Translations under genes and position numbers: made by a program
Notes under the pieces: model-generated
Database searches by the model: none
What the model was told of the DNA's origin: nothing
What the model saw: only the letters and a program-made list of their open reading frames with translations
NCBI GenBank assembly: GCA_934623575.1
Contig: CAKTVL010000009.1
Location: 1-64,000, forward strand
DNA: 64,000 bases
From: an uncultured Oscillospiraceae bacterium
GTDB lineage: Bacteria > Bacillota > Clostridia > Oscillospirales > Oscillospiraceae
Direction: 5' to 3'
In this document: positions 21,675 to 32,351 of the stretch, one piece after another
Layout: the number at the start of each line of letters is the position of its first letter
Position numbering within the stretch: position 1 is the first letter of the stretch

Positions 21675-22561
21675 GCCAGCTCACCTCCTGCCAGTTCGAT
21701 AGATTTCACGAGACAGCGCTTGGCGATCTCCAGCGCGATGTGCTGGCGGAAGGCGCGGCTGGCGCGCCAGCTGTCACGGGGATTGATGTCGTCCAGCACG
21801 GCCAGGGCGAAGGCGTCCACCGTCTCCTGGGTCAGGGGCTTGCCCTGGGCCGCGGCCTCGGCGCTCTTGCAGCGCAGGGGCACAGGCCCGGCCACGCCGT
21901 AGGCGATGCGGGCGCGCTGGATGGTCTTTTTGTCCTCGCTGAGCCGCACGTTGACGCTGCACCCCAGGGTGGCGATGTCCATGGCGTTGCGCATGGCGTA
22001 CTTGATGTAGTGGCCCTGGCAGCGGTCATAGCTCTCCTTGGGGATGAGGATGGCGGTCTGGATCTCGCCGTCCTCCACCCGGATGTCCACTTTGCCGGCC
22101 TTGATATAGAACTCGTGGATGGGCAGGCGGCGGATGCCGTTTTTGCCCGTCAGCTCCACGATGGCGTCCCAAGCGTGGAGGGTGGAGGAGGAGTCGGCGG
22201 AGGTGACGCCGTTGCAGGTGTTGCCGCCGATGGTGCCGATATTGCGGATCTGGGGGCCGCCCACCATGTCCACGGCCTCGCCCAGCACGTTGATGTACTT
22301 CTGGATGATGGGGTCGCGGGTGATGTGGGAGAAGCTGGTCAGGCTGCCGATGCGGATGTTCTCGTCCGCGTCGATGCTGACGCCCCGCAGCTCGTCCAGC
22401 CCGTAGATGGAGATCAGCTCCGCGCCGGCGCGCCGTCCCTCGCGCATCTGCACCAGCACGTCGCTGCCGCCGGCGATGATCTGGGCTTCCGGATGCTCCA
22501 GACGGAGGGCCACCGCGTTCTCCACGCTGGAGGCCTCGTACAAGGCTTTCATATCATACAT
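21671..22561 (-). CDS. xdhB: xanthine dehydrogenase-type FAD-binding subunit
   Basis: This 296-residue subunit has the CO-dehydrogenase/xanthine dehydrogenase FAD domain: IIAGGSDVLVQMREG and GGPQIRNIGTIGGNTCNG contact FAD, followed by the CO_deh_flav_C domain. It links the iron-sulfur chain to the final acceptor. It lies three bases after the large-subunit gene and overlaps the small one. Confidence 0.93.
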   Translation of the reverse strand: MYDMKALYEASSVENAVALRLEHPEAQIIAGGSDVLVQMREGRRAGAELISIYGLDELRGVSIDADENIRIGSLTSFSHITRDPIIQKYINVLGEAVDMVGGPQIRNIGTIGGNTCNGVTSADSSSTLHAWDAIVELTGKNGIRRLPIHEFYIKAGKVDIRVEDGEIQTAILIPKESYDRCQGHYIKYAMRNAMDIATLGCSVNVRLSEDKKTIQRARIAYGVAGPVPLRCKSAEAAAQGKPLTQETVDAFALAVLDDINPRDSWRASRAFRQHIALEIAKRCLVKSIELAGGELA

Positions 22562-22564
22562 GGC

Positions 22565-24883
22565 TTATTTGCCCTCCTTTTCGTTCCAGCTGTCGTGGAT
22601 CAATCCCGCCTTGGTGAACTCGGCGAACAGCACATGGGGCGTGATGGGCGTGCGGTCGATGGCCACGCCGGTGGCGTTGAAAATGGCGTTGCGGATGGCC
22701 GGCGCGCCGGAGCAGGCCGGCGGCTCGCCCAGGGCCTTGGTGCCGAAGGGGGAGGTGGGCTCGGGATTCTCCACGAACTGCGCCTCCAGATGGGGGTGGT
22801 CCATAAAGGTGGACAGCTTGTAGTCCAGCAGGTTGTTGTTCAGGGGCTTGCCGGTCTTTTCGTCGAACAGCAGCTGCTCGCTCATGCCGTAGCCGATGGC
22901 CATGGACATGCCGCCATGTACCTGTGCCTCCGCCAGGGCGGGGTTGATCAGGCTGCCGCAGTCGTGGACGTTGACGATCTTGTTGAGCTTCACCTTGCAC
23001 AGAGCGATGTCTACCTCCACGTCGGCGAAGGTGCAGCCGAAGGAGTAGGCGTTGTTGCGGATGGTATAGGTGGATTCGGCGGTGATGTGCTCGCTGTCGG
23101 CGGCGTTGTACTGGGCGGTCATGGCCAGCTCACTCAGGCTCATGAGCACCTTGCCGTCCTGCTTGCGGATGATATTGCCGTCCACGATGTCCATGTTGTC
23201 CACAGCCTGGCGGGTCAGCTTGGTGGCGTAGGCCAGGATCTTCTGCCGCAGTAGCGTGGCGGTCTGCCGGATGGAGAAGCCCGCCACATACGTCTGGCGG
23301 CTGGCGTAGGCGCCCAGGCCGGTGGGCGTGATGTCGGTGTCCTGGCAGGAGACCACATGCACGTCCTTATAGCTCTTCAGGCCCACGGCCTCGGCGGTCA
23401 TCTGGGAGTAGGCGGTATCAGCGCCCTGGCCGATCTCCGTTTCGCCGCACTGCATGGTCACGGTGCCGTCCAGATTCAGCAGCATACGGTTGCTGGAGGT
23501 CTCCAGCGAGATGGGATACACGGCGGTGTTATACCAGAAGGCGGCCACGCCGATGCCCCGGCGGACGTTGCCGGTGTCCTTGGCGTATTCTGCCTTCTTC
23601 TTGTCATATTCTATGTATTCCTTGCCCTTTTCCAGGCATTCCCGGAAGGAGTCGTAGTAGTTGGTGTTGCCGGAGAAGCCGTCGTGGAAGCCCTTGGGCA
23701 TGATGTACTTCATGCGGTACTCCAGCGGATCCATGCCCACGGCCTTGGCGCATTCGTCAATGTTGGCGTCGTCGGCAAAGGAGGCCTGCGGCATGCCATA
23801 GCCGCGCATGGCACCGGCCGCGGGGCGGTTGGTGTACACCGTCCACGCGTCGCCCTCGAAGTTGTCGCAGGGGTAGATCTGGGGGAAGGAACCCATGGCC
23901 TTGGCCACGATGGAGTGGCCGTGGGAGGCGTAAGCGCCCTGGTTGGAGAAGCACTCCACCTTCCGGGCGGCGATGGAGCCGTCCTTGTGCAGCCAGGTGA
24001 TGATGTGGAAGCGGATGGCGTGGCGCACGCGGTTGGACACGAACGTCTCCTCTCGGGAGCAGTCCACGCGGACGCAGCGGCCGCCCACCTGGGTGGTGCA
24101 CCAGGCGCACAGGGGCTCATACAGGGCGTCCTGCTTGTTGCCGAAGCCGCCGCCGATGTAGGGCTTAATGATCTGGATGTCCGCCCAGGGCCGGCCTAGG
24201 GCCTGGCCCACCACGCGGCGGATGATATGGGGGATCTGGGTGGACGCCACCACAACGATACGGCCGTTCTCCTCGTATGCGAAGCAGCCGTGGTTCTCGA
24301 TGTGGCAGTGCTGGACCATGGGGGTGTCGTACCAGCCCTCCACCTTGATCAGGCCCGGCTCCTGAATGGCCGCAGCGTAGTCTCCCTTGCGGATGTCGGA
24401 GTGCTTGAGGATGTTGTCGGGATAGCCCTCGTGCAGCTGGGGCGCGCCCGGCTCCATGGCCTTCTGCGCGTCCAGCACGAAGGGCAGCTCCTCGTACTCC
24501 ACCTGCAGCGCGCGGACGCCCTGCATGGCGGACACCTCGTCCTCGGCGATGACCACGGCGATGTCGTCGCCGTAGTAGCGGACGTGGCGGTTCAGCAGAT
24601 TGCGGTCGGCCACGTCCTGGTGGCCGGGGTCCATGGACCAGGGATGGCCCGCCGTGGGGAAGCAGTGCTCCGGCACGTCGAAGCAGGTCAGCACCTTCAC
24701 CACGCCGTCAATGGCCTCCGCCGCGGTCTTGTCGATGGACTTGACGTAGCCGTGGGCGATGGTAGAGTGCTTGATGCGGGCGTACAGCGCGCCCGCGGGC
24801 ATCCGGTCCTCGTAGTATTTTGTCCGCCCGGTGGCCTTGTCAAAGGCATCCACGCGGATCTCGCTCTTTCCCACCTTACTCAT
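22565..24883 (-). CDS. xdhA: molybdenum hydroxylase large subunit (XdhA family)
   Basis: This 772-residue subunit binds molybdopterin cytosine dinucleotide and hydroxylates a purine-like heterocycle. Cofactor motifs include YIGGGFGNKQD, GAMRGYGMPQ, GETEIGQGADTAYSQ and the late catalytic-glutamate segment TKALGEPPACSGAPA. Closely linked selD, yqeB and yedEF indicate the selenium-dependent type, in which a labile selenium replaces the molybdenum sulfido ligand. The substrate (xanthine, purine or nicotinate) cannot be read with certainty. Confidence 0.92.
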   Translation of the reverse strand: MSKVGKSEIRVDAFDKATGRTKYYEDRMPAGALYARIKHSTIAHGYVKSIDKTAAEAIDGVVKVLTCFDVPEHCFPTAGHPWSMDPGHQDVADRNLLNRHVRYYGDDIAVVIAEDEVSAMQGVRALQVEYEELPFVLDAQKAMEPGAPQLHEGYPDNILKHSDIRKGDYAAAIQEPGLIKVEGWYDTPMVQHCHIENHGCFAYEENGRIVVVASTQIPHIIRRVVGQALGRPWADIQIIKPYIGGGFGNKQDALYEPLCAWCTTQVGGRCVRVDCSREETFVSNRVRHAIRFHIITWLHKDGSIAARKVECFSNQGAYASHGHSIVAKAMGSFPQIYPCDNFEGDAWTVYTNRPAAGAMRGYGMPQASFADDANIDECAKAVGMDPLEYRMKYIMPKGFHDGFSGNTNYYDSFRECLEKGKEYIEYDKKKAEYAKDTGNVRRGIGVAAFWYNTAVYPISLETSSNRMLLNLDGTVTMQCGETEIGQGADTAYSQMTAEAVGLKSYKDVHVVSCQDTDITPTGLGAYASRQTYVAGFSIRQTATLLRQKILAYATKLTRQAVDNMDIVDGNIIRKQDGKVLMSLSELAMTAQYNAADSEHITAESTYTIRNNAYSFGCTFADVEVDIALCKVKLNKIVNVHDCGSLINPALAEAQVHGGMSMAIGYGMSEQLLFDEKTGKPLNNNLLDYKLSTFMDHPHLEAQFVENPEPTSPFGTKALGEPPACSGAPAIRNAIFNATGVAIDRTPITPHVLFAEFTKAGLIHDSWNEKEGK

Positions 24884-24955
24884 AGCAGGCAGCCTCCTGT
24901 TGCAAAACTTGGAAATGTTGTCTATAATTCACACTAATATAACGTATTCATGGAG

Positions 24956-24984
24956 ATTATAGCACGCGGCACATAAAATGTACA
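24956..24984 (-). promoter_or_regulatory. promoter of xdhABC
   Basis: On the minus strand TGTACA (24979-24984) and TATAAT (24956-24961) are separated by 17 bp, about 70 bp before the xdhA start. The stretch between here and mocA (to 25082) is the divergent control region. Confidence 0.7.
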
Positions 24985-25082
24985 GCATACCCGTGATTTT
25001 ATTTTCGGAATAACGATACGGCGAAGCTTGACGGGGCATACTGAAGCTGATACACTGGAACACACGAAAGAGGGTGGTTTGC

Positions 25083-25673
25083 ATGGCGGAGCTGCGCATC
25101 GGGTGCCTGGTCATGGCTGCGGGCAGCGGCAGCCGCTTCGGCCGCAACAAGCTGGAGGCGGTGGTGGATGGAAAAACGCTGCTGCAGCGGGCGCTGGAGG
25201 CGGTGCCGGCGGAGGAATTCGCCCGCGTCACGGTGGTGACGCAGTATGACGCGGCCGCGGCGCTGGCGCGGCGCTTCGGCTTCGACGTGGTGCGGAATGA
25301 CCGCCCGCAGGACGGCCTCAGCCGCACCGTGCGCCTGGGGACCGAGGCCATGGCGGACTGCGACGCCATCCTGTACCAGGTGGCGGATCAGCCGCTGCTG
25401 GAGCGGGACACCGTGCGCCGGGAGATCGCGTTTTTCCGGGCAAACCCGGCCCATATCGTGGGCCTGGCCCACAACGGTGTGCGGGGCAACCCGTGCATCT
25501 TCCCCCGGCGGTTTTTCCCGGAGCTGACGGCCCTTGCCGGCGACGTGGGCGGCAACGCGGTGATCCGGGCCCATCCGGAGGCGCTGCTGCTGTACGAAAC
25601 GGCGGCGGCGGAGCTGCGGGACGTGGACACCGTGGAGGCCCTGGCGTCCCTCCGTGGGGAGGACCTGGTGTAA
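25083..25673 (+). CDS. mocA: molybdenum cofactor cytidylyltransferase (MocA-like)
   Basis: This 196-residue NTP transferase starts at ATG 25083. The N-terminal LVMAAGSGSRFGRNKLE is the nucleotide-binding loop. YQVADQPLLERDTVRR and the GNPCIFPRRFFPEL segment are typical of MocA/MobA-like enzymes. It converts Mo-molybdopterin to the cytosine dinucleotide required by XdhA. It is divergent from xdhABC, consistent with a shared control region. Confidence 0.88.
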   Translation: MAELRIGCLVMAAGSGSRFGRNKLEAVVDGKTLLQRALEAVPAEEFARVTVVTQYDAAAALARRFGFDVVRNDRPQDGLSRTVRLGTEAMADCDAILYQVADQPLLERDTVRREIAFFRANPAHIVGLAHNGVRGNPCIFPRRFFPELTALAGDVGGNAVIRAHPEALLLYETAAAELRDVDTVEALASLRGEDLV

Positions 25674-25850
25674 CATTATAATGATTATAGGGGAAACAGA
25701 GCAAAGCGCCCCTCCGTCCGGAGAGGTGCTTTTGCCGCTTTCTTTGACGCTTGTTCACAGAAAATTTTCCCTTTCCGCCGTTTTTCAGATAGCATCTTGC
25801 CGGGAAACATGGTACTATAGGGTGTACTACTGCGGAAGGGCGGGACGATT

Positions 25851-27011
25851 TTGGAGCTGAATAAGAAAAATATCAAGCGGATCATGCTGCTGATCGCGTT
25901 TGCGGCGCTGCTGTACTGGGGACTGAACAACCTCAAGTGGATCAGCGGCGTGCTGAGCGGTCTGGTGAGCCTGTTGTCGCCGCTGCTGATCGGTATCTGC
26001 ATCGCCTTTGTGCTGAACCTGATGATGGCGGGGCTGGAGCGGCTGTGGGGCCATGCCTTGTCCAAGTGGAACAGCCCCTGGAACGCCAAGCTGAAGCGGC
26101 CCGTCTGCCTGGCACTGACGGTGGTGCTGTTCTTCGGCATCATCTTCGCCATCATTTTCATCCTTATCCCCCGGCTGGAGGAGGCCGGCAGCACCATGGT
26201 GGCCAACATCCCCACCTATGTGAATCAGATCCAGGTCTGGTGGACCAACCTGAGTGGTTTTGCCGCTGAGCACGGCGTGACCCTGCCGGAGCTGTCCCTC
26301 AGCGCCGACCAGGTGAAGGACACCCTTACCAGCTTCCTGCAAGAGAAGGGTGGCACCGTGGTGAACACCACCCTGAATATCACCACCTCCATCGTGGGCG
26401 CGCTGGTGAACTTCCTGCTGGCGCTGGTGTTCTCGCTGTATCTGCTGGCCCAGAAGGAGACGCTGCTGGCCCAGTCCAAGCGACTGCTGCGCCGCGCCCT
26501 GCCGCAAAAGGCCGCCGACCGGCTGCTGGAGCTGCTGCGCCTGACCAACAACGCTTTTTCCAGCTTCGTCACCGGCCAGGTGACCGAGGCTTTCATCCTG
26601 GGTACCTTGTGTTGCATCGGCATGCTGATCCTGCGGCTGCCCTATGCCCTGCCGGTGTCGGTGATCATCGCCACGTTGTCGCTGATCCCCATTTTCGGCG
26701 CGTGGATCGGCGCGGCCACCGGCGCGTTCCTCATCGTGTTCCAAAGCCCCATCAAGGCGCTGACCTTCCTGATCTTCCTGCTGATATTGCAGCAGGTGGA
26801 GGGCAACCTCATCTACCCCAAGGTGGTGGGCAAGTCCGTGGGCCTGCCGGGCCTGTGGGTGCTGGCGGCGGTGACCATCGGCGGCGGCGCCTTCGGCGTG
26901 CTGGGCATGCTGCTGGGCGTGCCGGTGTGCTCGGTGGTCTATGTGCTGGTGCAGGAGTACATCCGCACCGGCAAGGCCCTGAAGGTGGACCAGACCCCGC
27001 CGGCGGTCTGA
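25851..27011 (+). CDS. AI-2E family transporter
   Basis: This 386-residue membrane protein uses a TTG start after GGGCGGGAC. Eight or so helices flank a long extracytoplasmic segment (about 100-170). The late helices contain IFGAWIGAATGAFL and ILQQVEGNLIYPKVVGKSVGLPGLWVL, the family signature. Members export various small molecules or act as Na+/H+ antiporters, so the substrate is open. It ends in a strong terminator. Confidence 0.9.
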   Translation: MELNKKNIKRIMLLIAFAALLYWGLNNLKWISGVLSGLVSLLSPLLIGICIAFVLNLMMAGLERLWGHALSKWNSPWNAKLKRPVCLALTVVLFFGIIFAIIFILIPRLEEAGSTMVANIPTYVNQIQVWWTNLSGFAAEHGVTLPELSLSADQVKDTLTSFLQEKGGTVVNTTLNITTSIVGALVNFLLALVFSLYLLAQKETLLAQSKRLLRRALPQKAADRLLELLRLTNNAFSSFVTGQVTEAFILGTLCCIGMLILRLPYALPVSVIIATLSLIPIFGAWIGAATGAFLIVFQSPIKALTFLIFLLILQQVEGNLIYPKVVGKSVGLPGLWVLAAVTIGGGAFGVLGMLLGVPVCSVVYVLVQEYIRTGKALKVDQTPPAV

Positions 27012-27052
27012 CCGGCGCCCCGTGAACGCACATACCCATATAATGAATGAGG

Positions 27053-27084
27053 GACCGCTCCGCGCGCTGCGGGGCGGTTTTTCC
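27053..27084 (+). terminator. rho-independent terminator after AI-2E transporter
   Basis: ACCGCTCCGC pairs with GCGGGGCGGT around GCGCT, followed by TTTTTCC. Confidence 0.85.
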
Positions 27085-27114
27085 GTTGTTCACAAATAAT
27101 TAAAACCCCGGCTA

Positions 27115-27143
27115 TTGACAACCGCCCCGGCGGGTGGTACACT
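27115..27143 (+). promoter_or_regulatory. vegetative promoter of the heat-shock operon
   Basis: Perfect TTGACA (27115-27120) and TACACT (27138-27143) with a 17-bp spacer, directly upstream of CIRCE. Confidence 0.85.
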
Positions 27144-27147
27144 GCGT

Positions 27148-27174
27148 TTAGCACTCGAAGGGAATGAGTGCTAA
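27148..27174 (+). promoter_or_regulatory. CIRCE operator
   Basis: A perfect TTAGCACTC-N9-GAGTGCTAA, the HrcA-binding inverted repeat. It lies at the transcription start and ends 14 bases before the hrcA ATG. Confidence 0.97.
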
Positions 27175-27188
27175 ACGGAGAAACGACC

Positions 27189-28232
27189 ATGGAACTGACA
27201 CAACGAAAAAAGCAAATACTGAAGATCGTGGTGGACAGCTACATCAACACCGCCGAGCCGGTGGGCTCCAAGGCTATCGTGGAGCTGATGCCGGAAAAGG
27301 TCAGCTCCGCCACCGTGCGCAACGAGCTGGCCGACCTGACGGATATGGGCTATCTGGAGCAGCCCCACACCTCGGCGGGGCGCATCCCGTCGGCCAAGGG
27401 CTATCGCCTGTACGTCAACGAGCTGATGGAGCGCAAGACCCTGTCGGCGGAGGAGGAGGCCAGCATCAACACCGCGCTGGCAAAGCCCCTGCAGCAGGTG
27501 GAGCAGGTCATCGACCAGGCGGGGCAGATGGTGTCCAGCTTTGTGGGCTATCCCACCTACGCCGTGGCGGACCACCGCACGGCGGCCACGGTGCAGCGCT
27601 TTGAGCTGATCGCCGTGGACGCGGGCGGCTTCATCGCCGTGGTGATGCTGTCGGACAGCCGGGTGAAAAGCCAACTGATGCGCTCGTCGCTGCCGGTGGA
27701 GGCGGAGACGCTGCCCCAGCTGAGCCACCTGCTGAACACGCATTTCACCGGTGTTTCTGCCGAGGAGATGAACGCCACGCTGATGAACCTCAGCGAGCAG
27801 GTGTCCGGCCAGTGGTTCCTGCTGCTGAACCAGGTGACGGAGTACGCCGGGTCGCTGCTGGAGGAGGCGCGGCACCAGCAGGTGTACACCAGCGGGGCCA
27901 GCCAGCTGCTGAAATTCCCGGAATTCCGGGACATCGACAAGGCCCACGACCTGATGAGCTTCATGGTGGATAATAAGGAAAATCTTCCGATTCCGGCGGG
28001 AAATGCGCCGATGGAGATACTTATCGGCCCGGAAAATGTTAACGACGCACTAAAGGAGAGCAGCGTGGTGATCGCCAGCTATGACATCGGCGAGAACATG
28101 CGGGGTCTGGTGGGCGTCGTGGGACCGACACGGATGGATTACGCCGCTGTGGCGGCGCGGCTGAGCTACTTTGCGGAGAGTTTGAGCCGTATGTTTGGTA
28201 AAAAACAGCTACCGGAGGATACAACGGAATGA
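27189..28232 (+). CDS. hrcA: heat-inducible transcription repressor HrcA
   Basis: This 347-residue repressor binds CIRCE and depends on chaperonin for activity. The N-terminal winged HTH (KQILKIVVDSYINTAEPVGSKAIVE, SSATVRNELADLTDMGYLEQPHTSAGRIPS) is highly conserved. The C-terminal GAF-like half ends with IASYDIGENMRGLVGVVGPTRMDY. ATG 27189 is used. An earlier ATG overlaps CIRCE itself. It is the first gene of the operon and overlaps grpE. Confidence 0.96.
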   Translation: MELTQRKKQILKIVVDSYINTAEPVGSKAIVELMPEKVSSATVRNELADLTDMGYLEQPHTSAGRIPSAKGYRLYVNELMERKTLSAEEEASINTALAKPLQQVEQVIDQAGQMVSSFVGYPTYAVADHRTAATVQRFELIAVDAGGFIAVVMLSDSRVKSQLMRSSLPVEAETLPQLSHLLNTHFTGVSAEEMNATLMNLSEQVSGQWFLLLNQVTEYAGSLLEEARHQQVYTSGASQLLKFPEFRDIDKAHDLMSFMVDNKENLPIPAGNAPMEILIGPENVNDALKESSVVIASYDIGENMRGLVGVVGPTRMDYAAVAARLSYFAESLSRMFGKKQLPEDTTE

Positions 28233-28855
28233 GCGAAAACGATAAGAAGAAGAACAAAAAGGGCGTTGACAACAGCATGGAAAGCCCGGAAAGAAATGAG
28301 AAAGCCGTTGACAACAGCGCGGAAAAAGAGACTGTAGACGAAAAAACGAAAACGGATGCAAAACAGAGCACTGAAACGACAAGCGAGGAGACGTACACCG
28401 TCACCAAGGCGCAGATGCAGCAGATGGAGGAGCTGGCCAAGACCCTTTCGGAGGCCAACGACAAGTACCTCCGTCTGGCGGCGGAATACGACAACTACCG
28501 CAAGCGGACGGCCCGGGAAAAGGAGCACATCTACAACGACGCCAAGATCGACACCATCAAGCCGGTGCTGGCGGTGCTGGATAACCTGGAGCGGGGCGTC
28601 AGCCAGTTCGAGGAGGGCGACGCCCACCGGCAGGGACTGGAGCTGATCTGCAAGCAGTTCGGCGATGTGCTGAGCAAGCTGGGCGTCAGCGAGATACCGG
28701 CGCTGGGCGAGAAGTTCGACCCGGAGAAGCACAACGCCGTGATGCATGTGGAGGACGAGACCGCGGAGGAGAACACCGTGGTGGAGGTATTCCAGAAGGG
28801 CTACGCACTGGGCGAGAAGATACTGCGGTTCGCCATGGTGAAGGTGGCCAACTGA
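28229..28855 (+). CDS. grpE: nucleotide exchange factor GrpE
   Basis: This 208-residue DnaK exchange factor has a long charged, low-complexity N-terminus (about 1-55), a coiled coil (QMQQMEELAKTLSEANDKYLRLAAEYDNYRKR), and a C-terminal beta domain with GVSEIPALGEKFDPEKHNAVMHVE and GYALGEKILRFAMVKVA. It overlaps hrcA by four bases. Confidence 0.96.
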   Translation: MSENDKKKNKKGVDNSMESPERNEKAVDNSAEKETVDEKTKTDAKQSTETTSEETYTVTKAQMQQMEELAKTLSEANDKYLRLAAEYDNYRKRTAREKEHIYNDAKIDTIKPVLAVLDNLERGVSQFEEGDAHRQGLELICKQFGDVLSKLGVSEIPALGEKFDPEKHNAVMHVEDETAEENTVVEVFQKGYALGEKILRFAMVKVAN

Positions 28856-28871
28856 GACAGGAGGAAAGACT

Positions 28872-29063
28872 ATGGAAGGCAAGAAGCTGTACAAGAGCGC
28901 TGTGGACAAGAAGATCGCCGGTGTCTGCGGCGGCATCGCGGAATATTTCAACGTGGACTCCACGCTGATCCGGCTGGCGTGGGTGGTGTTCTGCCTGCTG
29001 GGCGGCAGCGGCGTGCTGGCGTATATCCTGGCCGCGCTGATCATCCCGGATCAGCCGGTGTAA
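28872..29063 (+). CDS. PspC-domain membrane protein
   Basis: This 63-residue protein is almost only a PspC domain: KKLYKSAVDKKIAGVCGGIAEYF, then a hydrophobic helix and ALIIPDQP. GACAGGAGG precedes the ATG. PspC proteins sense envelope stress in other bacteria. Its insertion between grpE and dnaK places it under CIRCE/HrcA control, which is unusual for this operon and would tie a membrane stress protein to heat shock. Confidence 0.9.
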   Translation: MEGKKLYKSAVDKKIAGVCGGIAEYFNVDSTLIRLAWVVFCLLGGSGVLAYILAALIIPDQPV

Positions 29064-29130
29064 GGCAATAAAAGCAACGATCAAATACAAAAAGTAATAA
29101 ATATTTATCTATATACAGGAGGCAATCATT

Positions 29131-30978
<1,848 letters not shown>

Positions 30979-31037
30979 GGCAATATATCCCGCAATAAGG
31001 GGCAGGAATTACCTGTCCCTTGTTGTGGTGTTTAGTG

Positions 31038-31141
31038 AAAAGCGCGCCTCTTGCGCCCTGCCATCGTCAGACCTTCTCGACGTACACGCGGTACGCCGTC
31101 GGCGGGCTGCCATCGGCAGGACGCAAGATCCATCGCTTTTC
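31038..31141. repeat. nested long inverted repeat between dnaK and dnaJ
   Basis: Three matched arms nest in order: GAAAAGCG (31038) with CGCTTTTC (31134), CTTGCG (31051) with CGCAAG (31122), and CCTGCC (31058) with GGCAGG (31115). The 225-bp gap also holds a weaker hairpin near 30995-31020. There is no ORF. It is probably a dispersed palindromic repeat or an mRNA processing/attenuation structure. Confidence 0.6.
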
Positions 31142-31203
31142 CAACGGAGCCTTCGACCGAGCGGCTCCGCAGGCGAAAAGACTGGCAATAGGAGATATAT
31201 CCC

Positions 31204-32340
31204 ATGGCACAGGAAAAACGAGATTATTATGAGGTCCTGGGCGTCAGCAAGGGCGCCAGCGAGGACGAGATCAAAAAGGCATATAAAAAGCTGGCCCGGA
31301 AGTACCACCCGGACATGAACCCCGGCGACAAGGAGGCCGAGGAGAAGTTCAAGGAGGTCAACGAGGCCAACGAGGTGCTGTCCGACCCGGAGAAGAAGGC
31401 CCGGTACGACCAGTTCGGCTTCGCGGGCGTGGACCCCAGCTACGGCGCAGGGGCAGGCGGCGCGGGCTACGGCGCGGGCGGCTTCGACTTCGGCGATCTG
31501 GGCGATATTTTCGGCAGCTTCTTCGGCGGCGGGTTCGGCGGCGGACAGCGGCGGAACCCCAACGCGCCCCAGCGGGGCGAGAGCATCCGGGCCAGCGTGT
31601 CGGTGACCTTCAAGGAGGCGGCCTTCGGCTGCGAGAAGGACGTGACCGTGGAGCGCAGCGAGCAGTGCGGCACCTGTAAGGGCAGCGGCTGCCAGCCGGG
31701 CACCACGCCGGAGATCTGCCCGGACTGCCACGGCAGCGGACAGGTGCAGGTGCAGCAGCGGACGCCCATGGGCGTATTCGCCACCAGCCGGCCCTGCCAG
31801 AGGTGCCGCGGCACGGGGCGCATCATCCACCAGCCCTGCACCGACTGCGGCGGACAGGGGCGCGTGCGCAAGCGCAAGACCATCAAGGTCACCATCCCGG
31901 CGGGTATCGACCACGGGCAGACCATCTCCCTGCGGGGACAGGGCAACGCCGGCAAGAACGGCGGCAGCGCCGGTGATCTGCTGATCACCGTGATGGTGCA
32001 GCCGGACGAGACGTTCCGCCGGGAGGGCGTGGACGTGTTCTGCGAGGCGCCTATCACCTTCGCGCAGGCGGTGCTGGGCGCGACGCTGGAGATCCCCACC
32101 ATCGACGGCAAGGTGAAGTACGACCTGCCGGAGGGCACCCAGACGGGCACGGTGTTCCGGCTGCGGGGCAAGGGCATCCCGGTGCTGAACGGACGCGGGC
32201 GCGGCGACCAGTATGTCACCGTAAACGTGGAGACGCCCCGGAACCTGACCAAGGAGCAGAAGGAGGCCCTGCGGAAATTCAGCGACATGCTGGGCGAGAG
32301 CAACTACGAGAAGCGCAAGAGCTTTTTCAAGAAGAAATGA
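31204..32340 (+). CDS. dnaJ: co-chaperone DnaJ (Hsp40)
   Basis: This 378-residue type I Hsp40 has an N-terminal J domain with the HPD motif (KYHPDMN), a Gly/Tyr/Phe-rich linker (about 75-110), and a zinc domain with four CxxCxGxG repeats ([32 protein letters not shown]). A C-terminal substrate-binding domain follows. It stimulates DnaK ATPase and delivers unfolded proteins. It is separated from dnaK by a structured repeat. Confidence 0.97.
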   Translation: MAQEKRDYYEVLGVSKGASEDEIKKAYKKLARKYHPDMNPGDKEAEEKFKEVNEANEVLSDPEKKARYDQFGFAGVDPSYGAGAGGAGYGAGGFDFGDLGDIFGSFFGGGFGGGQRRNPNAPQRGESIRASVSVTFKEAAFGCEKDVTVERSEQCGTCKGSGCQPGTTPEICPDCHGSGQVQVQQRTPMGVFATSRPCQRCRGTGRIIHQPCTDCGGQGRVRKRKTIKVTIPAGIDHGQTISLRGQGNAGKNGGSAGDLLITVMVQPDETFRREGVDVFCEAPITFAQAVLGATLEIPTIDGKVKYDLPEGTQTGTVFRLRGKGIPVLNGRGRGDQYVTVNVETPRNLTKEQKEALRKFSDMLGESNYEKRKSFFKKK

Positions 32341-32351
32341 GCAGGTGAAGG

